DNA of 64,000 nucleotides, from contig NZ_PYCN01000020.1 in the NCBI RefSeq assembly GCF_003062295.1, positions 1 through 64,000 of the forward strand, written 5' to 3'. Under the pieces are notes generated by a model. The model was not told the origin of the DNA. It did not search any database and worked only from the letters and a program-made list of their open reading frames with translations. This stretch comes from Bradyrhizobium algeriense. Its GTDB lineage: Bacteria > Pseudomonadota > Alphaproteobacteria > Rhizobiales > Xanthobacteraceae. The first letter of the stretch is position 1; every line of letters starts with the position of its first letter. The position numbers were made by a program, and so were the translations under genes. This document shows positions 10,084 through 17,689 of the stretch, piece by piece.

Positions 10084-11632
10084 GGAAAGTGATCGTGGCC
10101 GGTCCGATATCGACCGAACCGGGTGGCGATGTCACCGCGGCAAACTGCGGAAGATCGTCATTCGGACCGAGTTCCAAAGCCGTTCCATTCAGCTTCACGC
10201 CGGCGCTCTGCAGATCATCCGCCGACAGCGTGTAACGCTCGCTGGTCACGGGCAATCGCAAGGTTACGGCGTTCGTCCGGTCCGTATTGATGGCCAGCAG
10301 CGTGACGGCCCCGCGCACGCCGCGCCGGCAATGCGCGTAGAGGTGCATTCCATGATGCGTGCCGGCGTCGAGAACAATTGTGCCCATCAGCCTGCGCCAC
10401 AGCAGCGCCGCCCAGTAGCTTGGCCGCGGCCGCCACGTCTTCTCATCAAGCAGGCCGTAATCGCTTGCGGCCAGCGTGTTGTGCGCGACCATCTGGACGC
10501 CGGCTTTGGCAAGCCGGCCAAGCTGATCGAGATATCGGAACGTGTCGAGGAACGTGGAGGCCCAGGGATTGCCGCCGCAAGCCGCCTCGGCGGTTTCAGT
10601 AAGCCACATCGGCTTGCCAGGCGCAAACTCGTCCCTGAGCGATCGGTAGTATGCGAGCGCTTTGTCCGTGCTCGCCAGCCACGCTTCCGAAAGCGCGGCC
10701 TCGGGTGTGGTTTGGCCCGGAGAGCATCGTTGCGAGACCGCGCCGTAGTGATGATAGGAAAAAGCGTCGATGCCGGGGCCGGATGCCGCAAGCAAGTCCC
10801 GCGTGCTGATGAATCCGGAGCTGGATGGTCTGGATGATTGCGGCGCTGCCGTCTCGCCGATCGAGCCGGGTCCCAGAACCATCACATCCGGTTCGCTCGC
10901 CCTGATGAACGCAACAAAGGCTTTGAAGTCACGCCCGTAGGCTGCCGCGTCGTATCCTTTCGGCGCACCGCCCATCGCGGCGAGCGTCGGCTCATTCATG
11001 AACTCGGCGGCGACAATTCTGCCGCCGATGGATCTGGTATAGGCAAACAAGCGCCGCGCCTGATCGCTCTGCCATAGACCTGCTGCGTCCCGGGCACCGG
11101 GGCTCGCCGCCATCGAGGTCACGATCTCGGCGTTGACCGCACGGGCAAAGTCGATGACGCCTTTCCAGCGTTCGCGACTGAGCACCGCGCTGAAGCCGCC
11201 GGGCGGCGTGGAGGGCACCTGATCGTTTTCAGTAAAGTAGGTACTATTGGCCCAGGTGCCGCTGACGCGCAGGTAGGCCGGAGCCAGCGCGGCAGCCAAT
11301 GTGCGCAGCCGGCGGTTCGACAGATCGACGGGCTCCCGATACGCGAAGAGGTCGGGATTGCCGCCTGCGGGCATATTCCCGGCGTTGTCAGCGCCGCGAG
11401 CCGACGGCGATGAGGCACTCGCGTTGTAAGGCTTCCAGAAGCGCCCGCCGGTGACCTCGACCATCTCCAAATTGTACGATTGAAAACGCGCGTCGATGGT
11501 GCCGAGACGCGGCAATCGTGAAGGGTCTACCGAAAGCGCTGGTGCCTGCGCGGCCGCCTGCTGGCATCCCGCCAGCGCGGTGATCGCAATTCCGATTCCG
11601 ACTTTGAAACCACTGGACCTGGTCATAGCCAT
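10046..11632 (-). CDS. glycoside hydrolase family 79-like lipoprotein (heparanase/beta-glucuronidase type)
   Basis: 528 residues. The N terminus is a lipoprotein signal ending in LAGC (Cys23), so it is exported and lipid-anchored. The rest resembles the GH79/GH-A TIM-barrel family of heparanase and bacterial beta-glucuronidases: YLRVSGTWANSTYF near 120, the acid/base Glu214 in AEFMNEP, and a nucleophile candidate Glu346 in MWLTETAEA, with a C-terminal beta domain after about 430. It would cut uronic-acid-containing polysaccharides in the periplasm or at the surface. ATG 11632 has AAGGGA upstream. It is followed on the same strand by nothing; upstream lies the OmpA-type gene, also on the minus strand. 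Confidence 0.75.
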   Translation of the reverse strand: MAMTRSSGFKVGIGIAITALAGCQQAAAQAPALSVDPSRLPRLGTIDARFQSYNLEMVEVTGGRFWKPYNASASSPSARGADNAGNMPAGGNPDLFAYREPVDLSNRRLRTLAAALAPAYLRVSGTWANSTYFTENDQVPSTPPGGFSAVLSRERWKGVIDFARAVNAEIVTSMAASPGARDAAGLWQSDQARRLFAYTRSIGGRIVAAEFMNEPTLAAMGGAPKGYDAAAYGRDFKAFVAFIRASEPDVMVLGPGSIGETAAPQSSRPSSSGFISTRDLLAASGPGIDAFSYHHYGAVSQRCSPGQTTPEAALSEAWLASTDKALAYYRSLRDEFAPGKPMWLTETAEAACGGNPWASTFLDTFRYLDQLGRLAKAGVQMVAHNTLAASDYGLLDEKTWRPRPSYWAALLWRRLMGTIVLDAGTHHGMHLYAHCRRGVRGAVTLLAINTDRTNAVTLRLPVTSERYTLSADDLQSAGVKLNGTALELGPNDDLPQFAAVTSPPGSVDIGPATITFLTVGEAKNPACD

Positions 11633-11677
11633 TGTCCCTTGGGCGAGCCAAAGCGGAGATTGGCCCGCGCATTGATG

Positions 11678-12622
11678 CTACGGCGCCACCAGCTCCACCC
11701 GCCGGTTCAGCGCGCGCCCGGCCTCATTGGCATTGGAGCCCACCGGCGCGAGGAATCCCACACCCGCTGTCTTCAGCCGCGCCTGCACAATGCGAAAGTT
11801 CTTCACCAGTTCCGCCGCCACCGCCTCGGCTCTCCGCCGCGACAGATCGAGATTGTAGTCGTGGGCGCCCTGATTGTCGGTGTGGCCGACGATGAAGACG
11901 TTGAGCTGTGGCTGGCCCGTCAGCAGTTTTGCGATCTGTTCGAGCGTCGGGCGGCTTTCGGGTTTGACCACCGCCTTGTCGGTGTCGAAATAGATGCCAT
12001 AGAGCGCGATGTGGCCGGCGTCGCCGAGGCCTTTGGCCATTGCCGCCGCATCCACCATCTTGTTCTCGATCGCGCCAAGTTCGGCGACGACGAGCTGCGC
12101 GTAGATCTCGCGGTTGTTCTCGCTGACGATGAGGCCGGCGTAGGTCTCGCGGCCGCCGTCCACCTTGCGCCCCGCATAGTATCGGTAATTGAAGCCGTCC
12201 ACCCACATTTGCGGGATCGGCAGCGCGTCGATCGCTTCCGAGAAGGGAATGCCGCCGCAGGCATCGACGTCGCAGGCGAGCAGCGTCTCGAAGCCGGCCT
12301 TCGCCAGTTGGGTCTCGAAATTGCGCGACACCTCCAGGATCGAGGGACCGGGATTGGTGCGATAGGCGATACGCGTGATGCGTCCCTCCAGCCGCCGCGC
12401 ATCGGTGGGCTGGCCGTCCTTGAAGGCCGCCCCCTGCATCCGCGCCGCGTCGAAATCCTTCACCTGATATCCGGTGATGGCGCTGCCGCCGAAGCGGCCG
12501 ATGCCGGGATAATCTTTTGCGCCGGCCAAGTCGCGCGTCTGTGCGGCAGCGTTGGTCATCGCGCCGAGCGACACGGCAAGCAGCAGGAGGATCGGCCTGA
12601 ACAATTTGTGCGGTGAGGTCAT
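11678..12622 (-). CDS. OmpA-family protein with N-terminal DUF4892-like domain
   Basis: 314 residues. A signal peptide (LLLLAVSLGAMTNAAAQT, cleaved near residue 27) is followed by a periplasmic domain of DUF4892 type (YPGIGRFGGSAI through FETLLACDVDACGG). The C-terminal OmpA peptidoglycan-binding domain starts at about 210: GIYFDTDKAVVKPES, VGHTDNQGAHDYN, LSRRRAEAV. It probably tethers the outer membrane or an assembly to the cell wall. I chose ATG 12622, which puts the signal peptide at the N terminus with GGA upstream; the frame is open 108 nt further. Possibly co-transcribed with the downstream glycosidase (45-bp gap). Confidence 0.87.
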   Translation of the reverse strand: MTSPHKLFRPILLLLAVSLGAMTNAAAQTRDLAGAKDYPGIGRFGGSAITGYQVKDFDAARMQGAAFKDGQPTDARRLEGRITRIAYRTNPGPSILEVSRNFETQLAKAGFETLLACDVDACGGIPFSEAIDALPIPQMWVDGFNYRYYAGRKVDGGRETYAGLIVSENNREIYAQLVVAELGAIENKMVDAAAMAKGLGDAGHIALYGIYFDTDKAVVKPESRPTLEQIAKLLTGQPQLNVFIVGHTDNQGAHDYNLDLSRRRAEAVAAELVKNFRIVQARLKTAGVGFLAPVGSNANEAGRALNRRVELVAP

Positions 12623-12841
12623 GGGAAATCCATTTGTTCGAGAAACGATCGATGGCGGCGGGGGCGGAACGAAATACGACGAGTAAAGGTCGCGGGCCGA
12701 GATCACCCGGTTCAAATGAGCCGCAATCATGGCCGTTTTCAGGGAGATTCTGCCCCGCGCGTTTGCCGCAACCCTCGAAGCGCGGCCACGGACGTGCTAG
12801 AAGCCGATGCTTATTTGCAATCTCTCAGGAATGGCTTTTCC

Positions 12842-13633
12842 ATGCTCCGCCTCGCATTTGCTTTCAGCGCCACCTTGGCCATGTTCGCATGCTTCAGCTC
12901 CAAGGCCCACGCCGCCCAATGCGGCAGCTCGTCCGCCGGCTATTCCGCCTGGAAGCAGGAGTTCGCCGGCGAAGCCCGCGCCAAGGGCATCAGCGCCCCG
13001 ACCATCCAGGCGCTGATGGCGACGAACTACGCGCAAACGACCATCAATGCCGATCGCGGCCAGCGCAGTTTTAGCCTCTCGCTCGATCAGTTTCTTGCCA
13101 AGCGCGGGGCCACGACCATCGTCGCGAAGGGGCGGCAGCTCAAGCAATCGCAGGGCGCGCTGTTCGCGTCCATTCAGAGCCGCTACGGCGTGCCGCCGGG
13201 TCCGCTGCTCGCGATCTGGGGGATGGAGACGGGGTTCGGCAGCCAGCGCGGCAATCAGAACATGCTCGCCTCGATCGCGACGCTCGCCTACGACTGCCGC
13301 CGCTCGGCCTATTTCACCGAACACCTTTACGCGGCGCTGCAACTGATTGATCGCGGCGCGCTCTCGCCGTCGCAGCGCGGCTCGATGCATGGCGAAGTCG
13401 GCCAGACCCAGTTCATGCCCAAAGCCATTCTGGCCTACGGCACCGGCAATCTCGAAAACGCGGCCAACGCGCTGACCTCGACCGCGAACTTTCTGAAAGC
13501 CCATGGCTGGCGCGCGGGCGCGGGCTATCAGCCGGGCGAGCCGAATTTTGCGGCGATCCAGGCCTGGAACGCCGCGGGCGTCTATCAGAAAGCGATCGCG
13601 CTGATGGGCCGCCAGATCGACGGTGGGGAGTGA
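12842..13633 (+). CDS. lytic murein transglycosylase (MltB-type), copy 1
   Basis: 263 residues. Signal peptide at 1-25 (AKAHAAQC-like end; SKAHAAQC is seen). The SLT/MltB-like domain follows, with the catalytic Glu129 in AIWGMETGFG and the substrate-site motif HGEVGQTQFMPKAILAYG near 182-200. It cleaves peptidoglycan glycan strands in the periplasm. It lacks the C-terminal peptidoglycan-binding domain of longer MltB proteins. ATG 12842 is chosen because it places the signal peptide at the start; the frame is open earlier. A 122-bp palindromic element starts 14 nt after the stop, and a second homologous gene follows. Confidence 0.9.
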   Translation: MLRLAFAFSATLAMFACFSSKAHAAQCGSSSAGYSAWKQEFAGEARAKGISAPTIQALMATNYAQTTINADRGQRSFSLSLDQFLAKRGATTIVAKGRQLKQSQGALFASIQSRYGVPPGPLLAIWGMETGFGSQRGNQNMLASIATLAYDCRRSAYFTEHLYAALQLIDRGALSPSQRGSMHGEVGQTQFMPKAILAYGTGNLENAANALTSTANFLKAHGWRAGAGYQPGEPNFAAIQAWNAAGVYQKAIALMGRQIDGGE

Positions 13634-13646
13634 GGGGACTTCTGCA

Positions 13647-13768
13647 GTCGTCCCTGCGAACGCAGGGACCCATAACCACAGGCGGCAATTGTTGAAGCCA
13701 AGCCGTCGACCAGTCCGCTCCAACGACATCGGCCGCGGCGTATGGGTCCCTGCGTTCGCAGGGACGAC
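13647..13768. repeat. 122-bp element with perfect 28-bp terminal inverted repeats, copy A1
   Basis: The first 28 bp (13647-13674) are the exact reverse complement of the last 28 (13741-13768). Each arm is itself palindromic around CCCTGCGAACGCAGGG. A copy of identical length and homologous ends lies at 19594-19715 in the opposite orientation. Both start 14-16 nt after the stop codon of a cell-wall hydrolase gene. Probably a miniature mobile or REP-like element that can act as a terminator. Confidence 0.8.
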
Positions 13769-13828
13769 GAGGTTTCGCACGCCGTTTTCCCATGGCATGA
13801 TCGGCGCCAGAATGAACAAGGGATTCGC

Positions 13829-14635
13829 ATGCGCATACTTCACTGGGCCATTTTCCTCAGCGCCGTCATCTGCTCCAGCCCCACTTACGCCGCCCGCTGC
13901 GGCGGCGATTTCAACACCTTCGTGGCGGCGATGTCGCAGGAAGCCGTCGCGGCTGGCGTTTCGCAGGCCGTGATCAGCCAGGCGCTTTCGGGCGTCACGC
14001 AGGATCCCGCAGTGCTCGCCTTCGACCGGCGCCAGCGCGGCACCTTCAACAAGACGTTCGAGCAGTATGTCTCCACCCGCGTCGGTCCGGGGCGGATCAA
14101 TATCGGCCGGCAGATGCTGCAGCGGCACGGCTCGCTGCTGGCGCGCATCGAGCAGAAGTTTGGCGTGCCGCCGGAAATCGTGGTCGCGATCTGGGGGCTG
14201 GAGTCCGATTACGGCAAGGGCGACATCGGCAAGATGCCGGTGATCCGCACGCTCGCTACCATGGCGCATGATTGCCGCCGCACCGAACTGTTCCAGGGCG
14301 AGTTGCTGGCGGCGCTGAAGATCGTGCAGCGCGGCGATCTCCCCTTGCGCGATTTGATCGGCGCCTTCGCCGGCGAAATCGGCCAGACGCAATTTCTGCC
14401 GTCGTCCTATATCAAATACGGCGTCGATTTCGACGGCAACGGCCATGTCGATTTGCGCCACAGCGTGCCCGATGTTCTGGCCTCCACTGCCAACCTGCTG
14501 CACACGAGCGGCTTCAAGGGCGGCGCACCGTACGGCGAGGGCACCGCGAATTTCGAAGCCATGCGCGAATGGAACAGGGCAACGATCTACCGCAAGACGA
14601 TCGGGTATTTTGCCGACAGGCTGGTGGGGCGTTAA
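13829..14635 (+). CDS. lytic murein transglycosylase (MltB-type), copy 2
   Basis: 268 residues, a diverged tandem paralogue of the preceding gene. Signal peptide at about 1-22 (SPTYAARC end). Catalytic Glu125 sits in AIWGLESDYGKGD and the second motif is FAGEIGQTQFLPSSYIKYGVDFDGNGHVDL. The Asp/Asn-rich FDGNGHVDL stretch is the calcium-like loop seen in MltB and is missing from copy 1, so this copy is closer to the canonical family. Start ATG 13829 with AAGGGA upstream; the frame is open to 13742 through the repeat, but that part is spurious. Confidence 0.91.
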   Translation: MRILHWAIFLSAVICSSPTYAARCGGDFNTFVAAMSQEAVAAGVSQAVISQALSGVTQDPAVLAFDRRQRGTFNKTFEQYVSTRVGPGRINIGRQMLQRHGSLLARIEQKFGVPPEIVVAIWGLESDYGKGDIGKMPVIRTLATMAHDCRRTELFQGELLAALKIVQRGDLPLRDLIGAFAGEIGQTQFLPSSYIKYGVDFDGNGHVDLRHSVPDVLASTANLLHTSGFKGGAPYGEGTANFEAMREWNRATIYRKTIGYFADRLVGR

Positions 14636-14656
14636 GAGCCTCGTCGCTTCGTAACT

Positions 14657-14746
14657 CCGTAGGGTGGCAAAGCGCAGCGTGCCCACCATCTATCCGCGAC
14701 ATCATCCTTGAAAGGTGGGCACGCTTGCGCTTTGCCCGCCCTACGG
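14657..14746. repeat. imperfect 90-bp palindrome, family B copy 1
   Basis: Left arm CCGTAGGGTGGCAAAGCGCA begins at 14657 and its complement ends at 14746 (ends CCCGCCCTACGG). The arms are about 31-33 bp with one or two indels. It is one of three similar long palindromes in the window that share a layout of GTAGG/GTAGC ends and an AGCG-rich core. Confidence 0.75.
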
Positions 14747-14788
14747 GCTGCGAACTGATTTGCTGAGGGCGTCGGCCATCGTGTCGAT

Positions 14789-14870
14789 CGTAGGATGGGT
14801 AGAGCGAAGCGAAACCCATCATCACCCGCGCCGGCATTGATGGGTATCGCTTCGCTCCACCCATCCTACG
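14789..14870. repeat. imperfect 82-bp palindrome, family B copy 2
   Basis: CGTAGGATGGGTAGAGCGAA starts the left arm at 14789; the complementary arm ends CTCCACCCATCCTACG at 14870. The core carries GAGCGAAGCGAAACCCATCA, also seen in copy 3. It lies 42 bp after copy 1, between two convergent genes. Confidence 0.78.
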
Positions 14871-14895
14871 AAGGGACGCCATCCGCACGCCAGCC

Positions 14896-15738
14896 TCACT
14901 TCCCCTTCTCCTCCACCTTCCCAATCCGCTTCGCCAGCGCCGCCCAGTACGTCGCCGGACGAAACCGTTGCAACAGATCCATGAACCACGCGTCGTTGCC
15001 GATCAGAATGCGTGGCTGGTTTTTCTCGATGCCGGCGATGATGCGCTGGGCTGCAACCGGCGGCGTGGTCTTGGCGATTGCGTCAAACCGATCGATCGAT
15101 TCGGCGCGGCGCGCATTGTCGGTGATGCCGACACCGGTGCGGGAGTTGCGCACGATGTTGGTCAAGACCCCGCCGGGATGCACCACCGACAGCTTCACCG
15201 GGCTGTTCGCGACAGCCAGTTCATGCCGCAGGCTTTCCGAAAAGCCGCGCACCGCGAATTTGGCCGCGCAATAGGCGGTCTGGCCGGGCGGGGCGATGAT
15301 GCCGAAGATCGAGGAGACGTTGACGATATGCGCCTCCGGCTTGAGCGACAGATGCGGCAGGAACGCGCGCGTGCCGTGCACCACGCCCCAGAAATTGATG
15401 TTGATCAGCCATTCCATCTGCGCCTGGTCGACCTCGTTGAAGGCGCCAAGGAGTGCGACGCCGGCATTGTTGATGACGATGTTCAGCGAAGGGTGGGCGG
15501 CAATGGCGGCTTGCGCGAATTGCTGGATCTGGGCGGGCTCGCCGATATCGACGCGGTGGGTCGATACCTTGCGCGTGCCGGCCTTGGCGATCTCGGCGGC
15601 CACCTGCTGCAGCCCGGCTTCGTCGCGGTCGGCGAGCGCGAGATCGCAGCCGCGCGCGGCCAGTTCCAGCGCGAGCGCACGGCCGATGCCGCTGGCGGCG
15701 CCGGTCACGGCGGCCGCACTTCCGGATATTGCAGTCAT
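14896..15738 (-). CDS. SDR family NAD(P)-dependent oxidoreductase
   Basis: 280 residues, classical short-chain dehydrogenase. Cofactor motif TGAASGIGRA near residue 12, NNAG near 90, catalytic Ser in NVSSIFG and the YxxxK pair in TAYCAAKFA near 155. The extended C-terminal region (WFMDLLQRFRPATYWAAL) fits the subgroup often called acetoin or DltE-like dehydrogenases. The substrate is not deducible. ATG 15738 is preferred to the GTG five codons upstream because GTGGAG then serves as ribosome binding site. Divergent from the response-regulator gene across about 150 bp. Confidence 0.87.
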   Translation of the reverse strand: MTAISGSAAAVTGAASGIGRALALELAARGCDLALADRDEAGLQQVAAEIAKAGTRKVSTHRVDIGEPAQIQQFAQAAIAAHPSLNIVINNAGVALLGAFNEVDQAQMEWLININFWGVVHGTRAFLPHLSLKPEAHIVNVSSIFGIIAPPGQTAYCAAKFAVRGFSESLRHELAVANSPVKLSVVHPGGVLTNIVRNSRTGVGITDNARRAESIDRFDAIAKTTPPVAAQRIIAGIEKNQPRILIGNDAWFMDLLQRFRPATYWAALAKRIGKVEEKGK

Positions 15739-15887
15739 TGGGATGGGCTCCACGAGGATCGAGAAGAAGGCGGGTTCCGCAACTTTCGCAAATTGGAACT
15801 GAACAATAAAGCGCTTCGGGCCTTAACGTCGACTACCCGACACAAATGACGCCCTTAACCGGCACGATCCTTTTCGAGGAGGCCACC

Positions 15888-16283
15888 ATGGGACAATCAA
15901 AACCATATCGCCCGACGGCCCTCATCGTCGAAGACGATCCGATGCAACGGGACATGATTTGCCTGCTGCTGGAAGAGAGCGAGGTCGATGTCATCGAATG
16001 CGAGAGTGCGGAGGCTGCCGAGCTGGTGCTGGAGCGCGCCGCCGATAGCCTGGTCCTGATGATGACCGACGTGCAGCTTGCCGGCAACATGGACGGGGTC
16101 GAGCTCGCGCACATCGCCAGGAAGTACAATCCCGAGATGGGGGTGATCGTCACCTCGGGCAAACCGCTGCATCAGGAATTGCCCGATGGCGTCCAGTTCT
16201 GGTCCAAGCCGTGGGCGCCGCTCGACGTGATCCGCGAGGCGGAACGGATGCTGTATGAAAGGCGGCATCACCACGAAGGCTGA
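15888..16283 (+). CDS. single-domain response regulator
   Basis: 131 residues, a receiver domain only. The acidic pocket is VEDD (15-17), the phospho-acceptor is Asp61 in MMTDVQLAGNMDG, and the conserved Lys107-Pro pair is in FWSKPW. There is no output domain, so it would act by protein interaction or in a phosphorelay. The partner kinase is not in the window. AGGAGG lies 5-6 nt before ATG 15888, a strong ribosome binding site. A LysE-type gene follows 68 bp downstream on the same strand. Confidence 0.92.
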   Translation: MGQSKPYRPTALIVEDDPMQRDMICLLLEESEVDVIECESAEAAELVLERAADSLVLMMTDVQLAGNMDGVELAHIARKYNPEMGVIVTSGKPLHQELPDGVQFWSKPWAPLDVIREAERMLYERRHHHEG

Positions 16284-16351
16284 CCACGCGCGCGTTCGTG
16301 GAGGGCGGCGCCATGCTTCCACGCCGGATGCCGCCATGGTAATGGCAGGGC

Positions 16352-16969
16352 ATGACGCTGTCGTTTCTGTTGACCTTGCTGATCGTAGTCGCCTCGCCCG
16401 GCACCGGCGTGCTCTATACGCTCGCGGTGGCGCTGACGCTGGGAGCGCGGCCGAGCCTTGCGGCGGCCTTCGGCTGCACGCTCGGCATCCTGCCGCACAT
16501 GCTGGCCGCCATGCTCGGGCTTGCCGCGGTGCTGCATACGAGTGCCCTGGCGTTTGCCGCGCTGAAATGGTGCGGCGTAATGTACCTGCTCTACATGGCC
16601 TGGCAGGCGTTGCGCGAGACAGGCGCGCTGTCGATCGACGCGCGCCCCGCGGCGTCAGTGCGCTCCAGCCGGCGTGTCATCGTGACCGCGATCCTGATCA
16701 ACATCCTCAATCCGAAATTGTCGATCTTCTTCCTGGCCTTCCTGCCGCAGTTCGTCGCCGTCGACGAGCCGCACCCGTTGGCGCGGATGCTGGAATTGAG
16801 CGCGGCCTTCATGGCGATGACGTTTGCGGTGTTCGCGGTCTATGGCCTGTTCGCAGCCTCGCTGCGTGACCGCGTCATCACGCGCCCGAAGGTGATGGCC
16901 TGGCTGCGCCGGAGTTTTGCGGCGGGATTTGCCGCACTCGGCGCCAAGCTGGCGCTGGCGGAGCGCTAG
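16352..16969 (+). CDS. LysE/RhtB family amino-acid exporter
   Basis: 205 residues with about five to six hydrophobic segments. The N-terminal segment ends in the SPGTGVLYTLA motif of the family, which corresponds to the usual SPGPN motif. A central ILINILNPKLSIFFLAFLPQF segment is diagnostic. It would export amino acids or similar small molecules across the inner membrane by proton exchange; no regulator lies next to it. ATG at 16352. Confidence 0.9.
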   Translation: MTLSFLLTLLIVVASPGTGVLYTLAVALTLGARPSLAAAFGCTLGILPHMLAAMLGLAAVLHTSALAFAALKWCGVMYLLYMAWQALRETGALSIDARPAASVRSSRRVIVTAILINILNPKLSIFFLAFLPQFVAVDEPHPLARMLELSAAFMAMTFAVFAVYGLFAASLRDRVITRPKVMAWLRRSFAAGFAALGAKLALAER

Positions 16970-16980
16970 GCGTTTCAGCC

Positions 16981-17068
16981 GTAGCCCGGATGGAGCGAAG
17001 CGCAATCCGGGATAATCGTTCGTTCCGCTGCGACAACCCCGGATTTCGCTTCGCTCCATCCGGGCTAC
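16981..17068. repeat. imperfect 88-bp palindrome, family B copy 3
   Basis: The left arm starts GTAGCCCGGATGGAGCGAAG at 16981 and the complementary arm ends CTCCATCCGGGCTAC at 17068. It follows the LysE-type gene by 11 bp and shares the GGAGCGAAGCG core with copy 2. Confidence 0.78.
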
Positions 17069-17094
17069 GTGTTCGCGCGTACCAGAATGAAAAA

Positions 17095-17113
17095 GGCGGG
17101 CCCGCGGCCCGCC
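17095..17113 (-). terminator. intrinsic terminator of the Lys/Ala microprotein gene
   Basis: GGCGGGC and GCCCGCC arms with a 5-nt loop, followed on the minus strand by five T residues (17094-17090). It is placed about 70 bp after the stop of the minus-strand microprotein. Confidence 0.75.
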
Positions 17114-17179
17114 ATTCTCCAAAATTGCACCCGGAGTTGGGAGCCCGGGCGGAGCTGAGCACTCCACCCGGGCCAAAAT

Positions 17180-17248
17180 TCACTTCTTCTTCGACTTCTT
17201 GGCCTTCTTCGCCTTGGCCTTCTTCGCCTTCTTCGCTTTCTTAGCCAT
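17180..17248 (-). CDS. 22-residue Lys/Ala microprotein (histone H1-tail-like)
   Basis: ATG at 17248 to TGA at 17180: a peptide of Met plus repeats of AKK/KAK, with 13 Lys and 7 Ala in 22 residues and one Ser near the end. It has a textbook ribosome binding site (GAGAGGA, about 5 nt before ATG) and its own intrinsic terminator downstream, so it looks like a real, separately expressed gene. The composition resembles the C-terminal tail of histone H1 and of bacterial AKK-repeat nucleoid proteins, so nucleic-acid binding is likely by inference. The downstream region also has a GC-rich hairpin at 17143-17174. Confidence 0.65.
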   Translation of the reverse strand: MAKKAKKAKKAKAKKAKKSKKK

Positions 17249-17689
17249 AGTATCCTCTCAAGGTTTTCATGGATTGAAACGCGACACCGAGGCATGCTTG
17301 GCGGAGGGCCAGCCTCGCAACATCCTCGATGACAATCCCAGCAGATTCGCGAGGCGCTGCCGCGTGCTGTCATGGCGTTGTCATCACGTTATCCACAGTT
17401 GTTATGCATTTTGATGCGATTTTTTGCCGAAACGAACCTCATCACCTCCGTTCGCATCGCGCGCATCATGCTTAACGATGTCCCCACGTCGACGATCTTC
17501 ATCAATTCAAAACCACGGTTTGGATTGGCCGGCGGCAGTCAGGGTCCGTTAAGCGTCGCGGATGCACCTTGTCCCGCAAGACGACGGGGCAAGACAACAA
17601 GAAGCGTCGTGGGAGGAATGCTCGAGGCGGAAGTCTTGAGCGGTCGTTAGACAACTGGGGAGACGGGACGCGCGCGTTCCGGGGTCGCG
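17249..17689. other. 441-bp spacer with a DnaA-box match
   Basis: No convincing gene; a 92-residue frame at 17372 has no ribosome binding site and an unlikely composition. A perfect DnaA-box consensus TTATCCACA is at 17389-17397, within a locally AT-richer stretch (about 17385-17520). It probably holds the promoters of the divergent microprotein and GGDEF genes; a small RNA cannot be excluded. Confidence 0.5.
17389..17397 (+). promoter_or_regulatory. single DnaA-box consensus match
   Basis: TTATCCACA matches the TTATNCACA consensus exactly. A single box without clustered copies or oriC genes argues against an origin; a DnaA-titration or regulatory site is possible, as is chance. Confidence 0.35.

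Noticed and set aside
17389..17397. Origin of replication at the DnaA box
   Set aside because: One box only, no dnaA, hemE or other origin markers nearby.
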